Shown piece after piece: positions 62,466-64,000 of a stretch of 64,000 nucleotides of DNA. A model generated the notes under the pieces. That model worked only from the letters and a program-made list of their open reading frames with translations, searched no databases and had not been told where the DNA came from. The stretch covers positions 1 to 64,000 of the forward strand of contig JANQQJ010000041.1 in NCBI GenBank assembly GCA_028284945.1, given 5' to 3'. This DNA comes from Alphaproteobacteria bacterium. GTDB taxonomy: Bacteria > Pseudomonadota > Alphaproteobacteria > SMXS01. The number at the start of each line of letters is the position of its first letter. Within the stretch, counting starts at the first letter, position 1. Made by a program: the position numbers and the translations under genes.

Positions 62466-64000
62466 AATGGCACGTCGTATTAAGCAATCTGTAGTCGCGC
62501 TGGCTGTAACATCCACGGCTGTCCTAACAGCGCTGGTGACGTCTGCTCCTGCATCGGCGCAGGGTACCGCTGAGCAGCAGGACCGTGAAACGATCACCGT
62601 CGTCGCCCGTAAGCAGACAGAAACGCTGCAAGACGTGCCGGTGAACGTCGCCGTTATTGGCGGCGAAACCCTGCAGACATACGCGGTCAACGAAATCGCC
62701 GACGTCGTCGGCCGTGTACCGACCCTGAATGTACAGATCGGTGGATCGGGCGCGGGCGCGCAGATCAGCCTGCGGGGTATTGGTTCAACCAATATCTCGT
62801 CAGCCTTTGATTCCGCCGTTGCGTTGAATTTCGATGGTGTTTCCGTCAGCACCCAACGCCTGTTGCAGACCGCGTTCTTTGACGTAGAACAGATCGAAGT
62901 ATTGAAAGGGCCGCAATCACTATTCTTTGGAAAAAGCGCATCCGCAGGCGTTTTCTCCCTGCGGTCGGCTAACCCAACAGAGGAATGGGAGTTTGGCGGA
63001 ACGGCCTCCTATGAGTTCGAGGAAGAGGGCTACACGCTCAGCACCTTTTTCTCCGGCCCGATCAGTGACACGTTAGGCGTTCGCGTCGCGTTGCAATTCC
63101 AGGACGTCGCCAAATATGTGCAGCTCGAAGCCGGCACCCCTGCGCGCGACAGATCGAAGGAACTGACCAACTTCATCGGTCGCGTAACGTTCCAGTGGGA
63201 CCCGACCGACAACTTCAGCGCCAATCTTAAGATCAACTACAACAATCAGGACAGCGGCACACTGCTCGGGCATTCAGACCTGGATTGTGGTCCGGACGGC
63301 CTTCCCGATCCGGTTGTCCTTGGGCTTGCAAACGCGGCAGGTGACTTTTCACCCGTCATCATCGCACCAAGCCACAATTGCGACATTAACGATGGGCGCT
63401 ATCCCGCGCCCGACGGTCATCCATTGATCAACATCATTCCAACGGGCACGCCTGGCGACGGCAAATTCCGGGGCGAGGCCTATAACGATACGGAGATCTT
63501 CTTTGCCCGGCTGAATTGGGACTGGCAGCTTTCAGAAGTGTTGACCCTTTCGTCCACAACCGGTTTTGTCCGCCTCGATAATCAAAGCCTCGATTCCTTC
63601 AGCTACACGGGCGTTTTGCCCGACGGCTCACCGGCCGGACTGGTCGCCCCGTTCCGCAACGAACTGACACAGTTCACGCAAGAACTGCGGCTGACCAGCG
63701 ACTTTGACGGCTGGTTCAATTTCATGCTCGGTGCGTTCTACGAAGACCGGAACATCCCACTGGGCACGTCTCAAAACGCGTTCAACGTCTCGCTGTTCCG
63801 ACCTGATCCGATCACCGGTTATACGTTTGACTGGTTTGCCGAACGCAACAGCAAGGCTGAGGCGTTCTCAATCTTCGCCAGCACGACCATTGATATCACC
63901 GACCGGCTGCAGCTTTCCGGCGGTGTGCGCTATACCGACGAAACCAAGAAGACCACTGTCGCATTCCCCTATGTCCACAGCGACATCAGCAACATTCTCG
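62466..64000 (+). CDS. TonB-dependent outer-membrane receptor (3' end cut by window edge)
   Basis: The first ~511 residues of an outer-membrane receptor: signal peptide (about 1-31, ending SAQ), TonB box near residue 40 (ETITVVAR), plug domain with ADVVGRVPTLNVQIGGSGAGAQISLRGIG and IEVLKGPQSLFFGKSASAG, then beta-barrel strands with aromatic-rich turns. It resembles Sphingomonas/SusC-like receptors for small organic substrates more than siderophore receptors; substrate unknown. GGGAGG precedes the ATG. Control by the neighbouring TetR is likely. Confidence 0.93.

Overview
The window is chromosomal DNA of an alphaproteobacterium with moderately high GC and dense coding, with about 68 protein genes plus one frameshifted gene. 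The assignment rests on gene families and gene order typical of that class: lysC divergent from ubiG, argJ next to secA, aroK-aroB next to xerD, bolA / J-domain gene / cobS-cobT, and SUV3-type helicase - S4 protein - fdxA - carD - rpoH. I cannot place it at genus level. TonB-dependent uptake, a sulfatase, a haloalkane dehalogenase and C3/C4 acyl-CoA enzymes fit a free-living, probably aquatic, aerobic heterotroph (inference). I found no tRNA, rRNA, CRISPR array, prophage or intact insertion sequence.

Layout. 1-16 kb is mostly housekeeping: a nitronate monooxygenase cut by the left edge (its last bases are a probable foldback artefact), lysC, ubiG, a dehalogenase, grxC, comF, methyltransferases, an argJ-GNAT-mutT-DUF2459 operon, secA and accA. 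16-25 kb is more accessory: a DUF3604 lipoprotein, a formylglycine-type sulfatase, an EthD-like protein and an MDR reductase in one direction; then a large unrecognised lipoprotein with ten spaced cysteine pairs; then mcl1 (beta-methylmalyl-CoA lyase). 25-33 kb holds xerD, a large exported protein, a short membrane protein overlapping it, aroK, aroB, a CorC/HlyC-type CBS protein, an AEC carrier and a tandem universal stress protein. 33-40 kb holds bolA, a J-domain protein with a Cys/His-rich N-terminus, cobS and cobT, a dienelactone hydrolase, rpmB and meaB. 40-48 kb mixes small accessory genes, a frameshifted GIY-YIG gene between REP-like repeats, methylmalonyl-CoA mutase, an Old Yellow Enzyme homologue and a Doc toxin / AbrB-like antitoxin pair with a palindromic operator. 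48-54 kb is the helicase-to-rpoH block. 54-64 kb holds a methyltransferase, a membrane-fused spermidine-synthase-like protein, an M48 lipoprotein protease, a thermonuclease-fold protein, an SDR without the usual catalytic Tyr/Lys, a DUF899 protein, and a TetR gene divergent from a TonB-dependent receptor (cut by the right edge) across a 38-bp palindrome.

How the genes fit together. Mcl1, methylmalonyl-CoA mutase and MeaB would connect beta-methylmalyl-CoA to propionyl-CoA and, with enzymes not in the window, to succinyl-CoA. The mutase needs adenosylcobalamin, and CobS/CobT are the AAA+/VWA subunits of aerobic cobaltochelatase, so B12 is a recurring theme. Coupled start/stop overlaps are common, and four convergent gene pairs share exactly 4 bp at their stop codons. 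The least explained items are the cysteine-pair lipoprotein, the J-domain/BolA/CobST neighbourhood, the atypical SDR and the GIY-YIG/repeat cassette.
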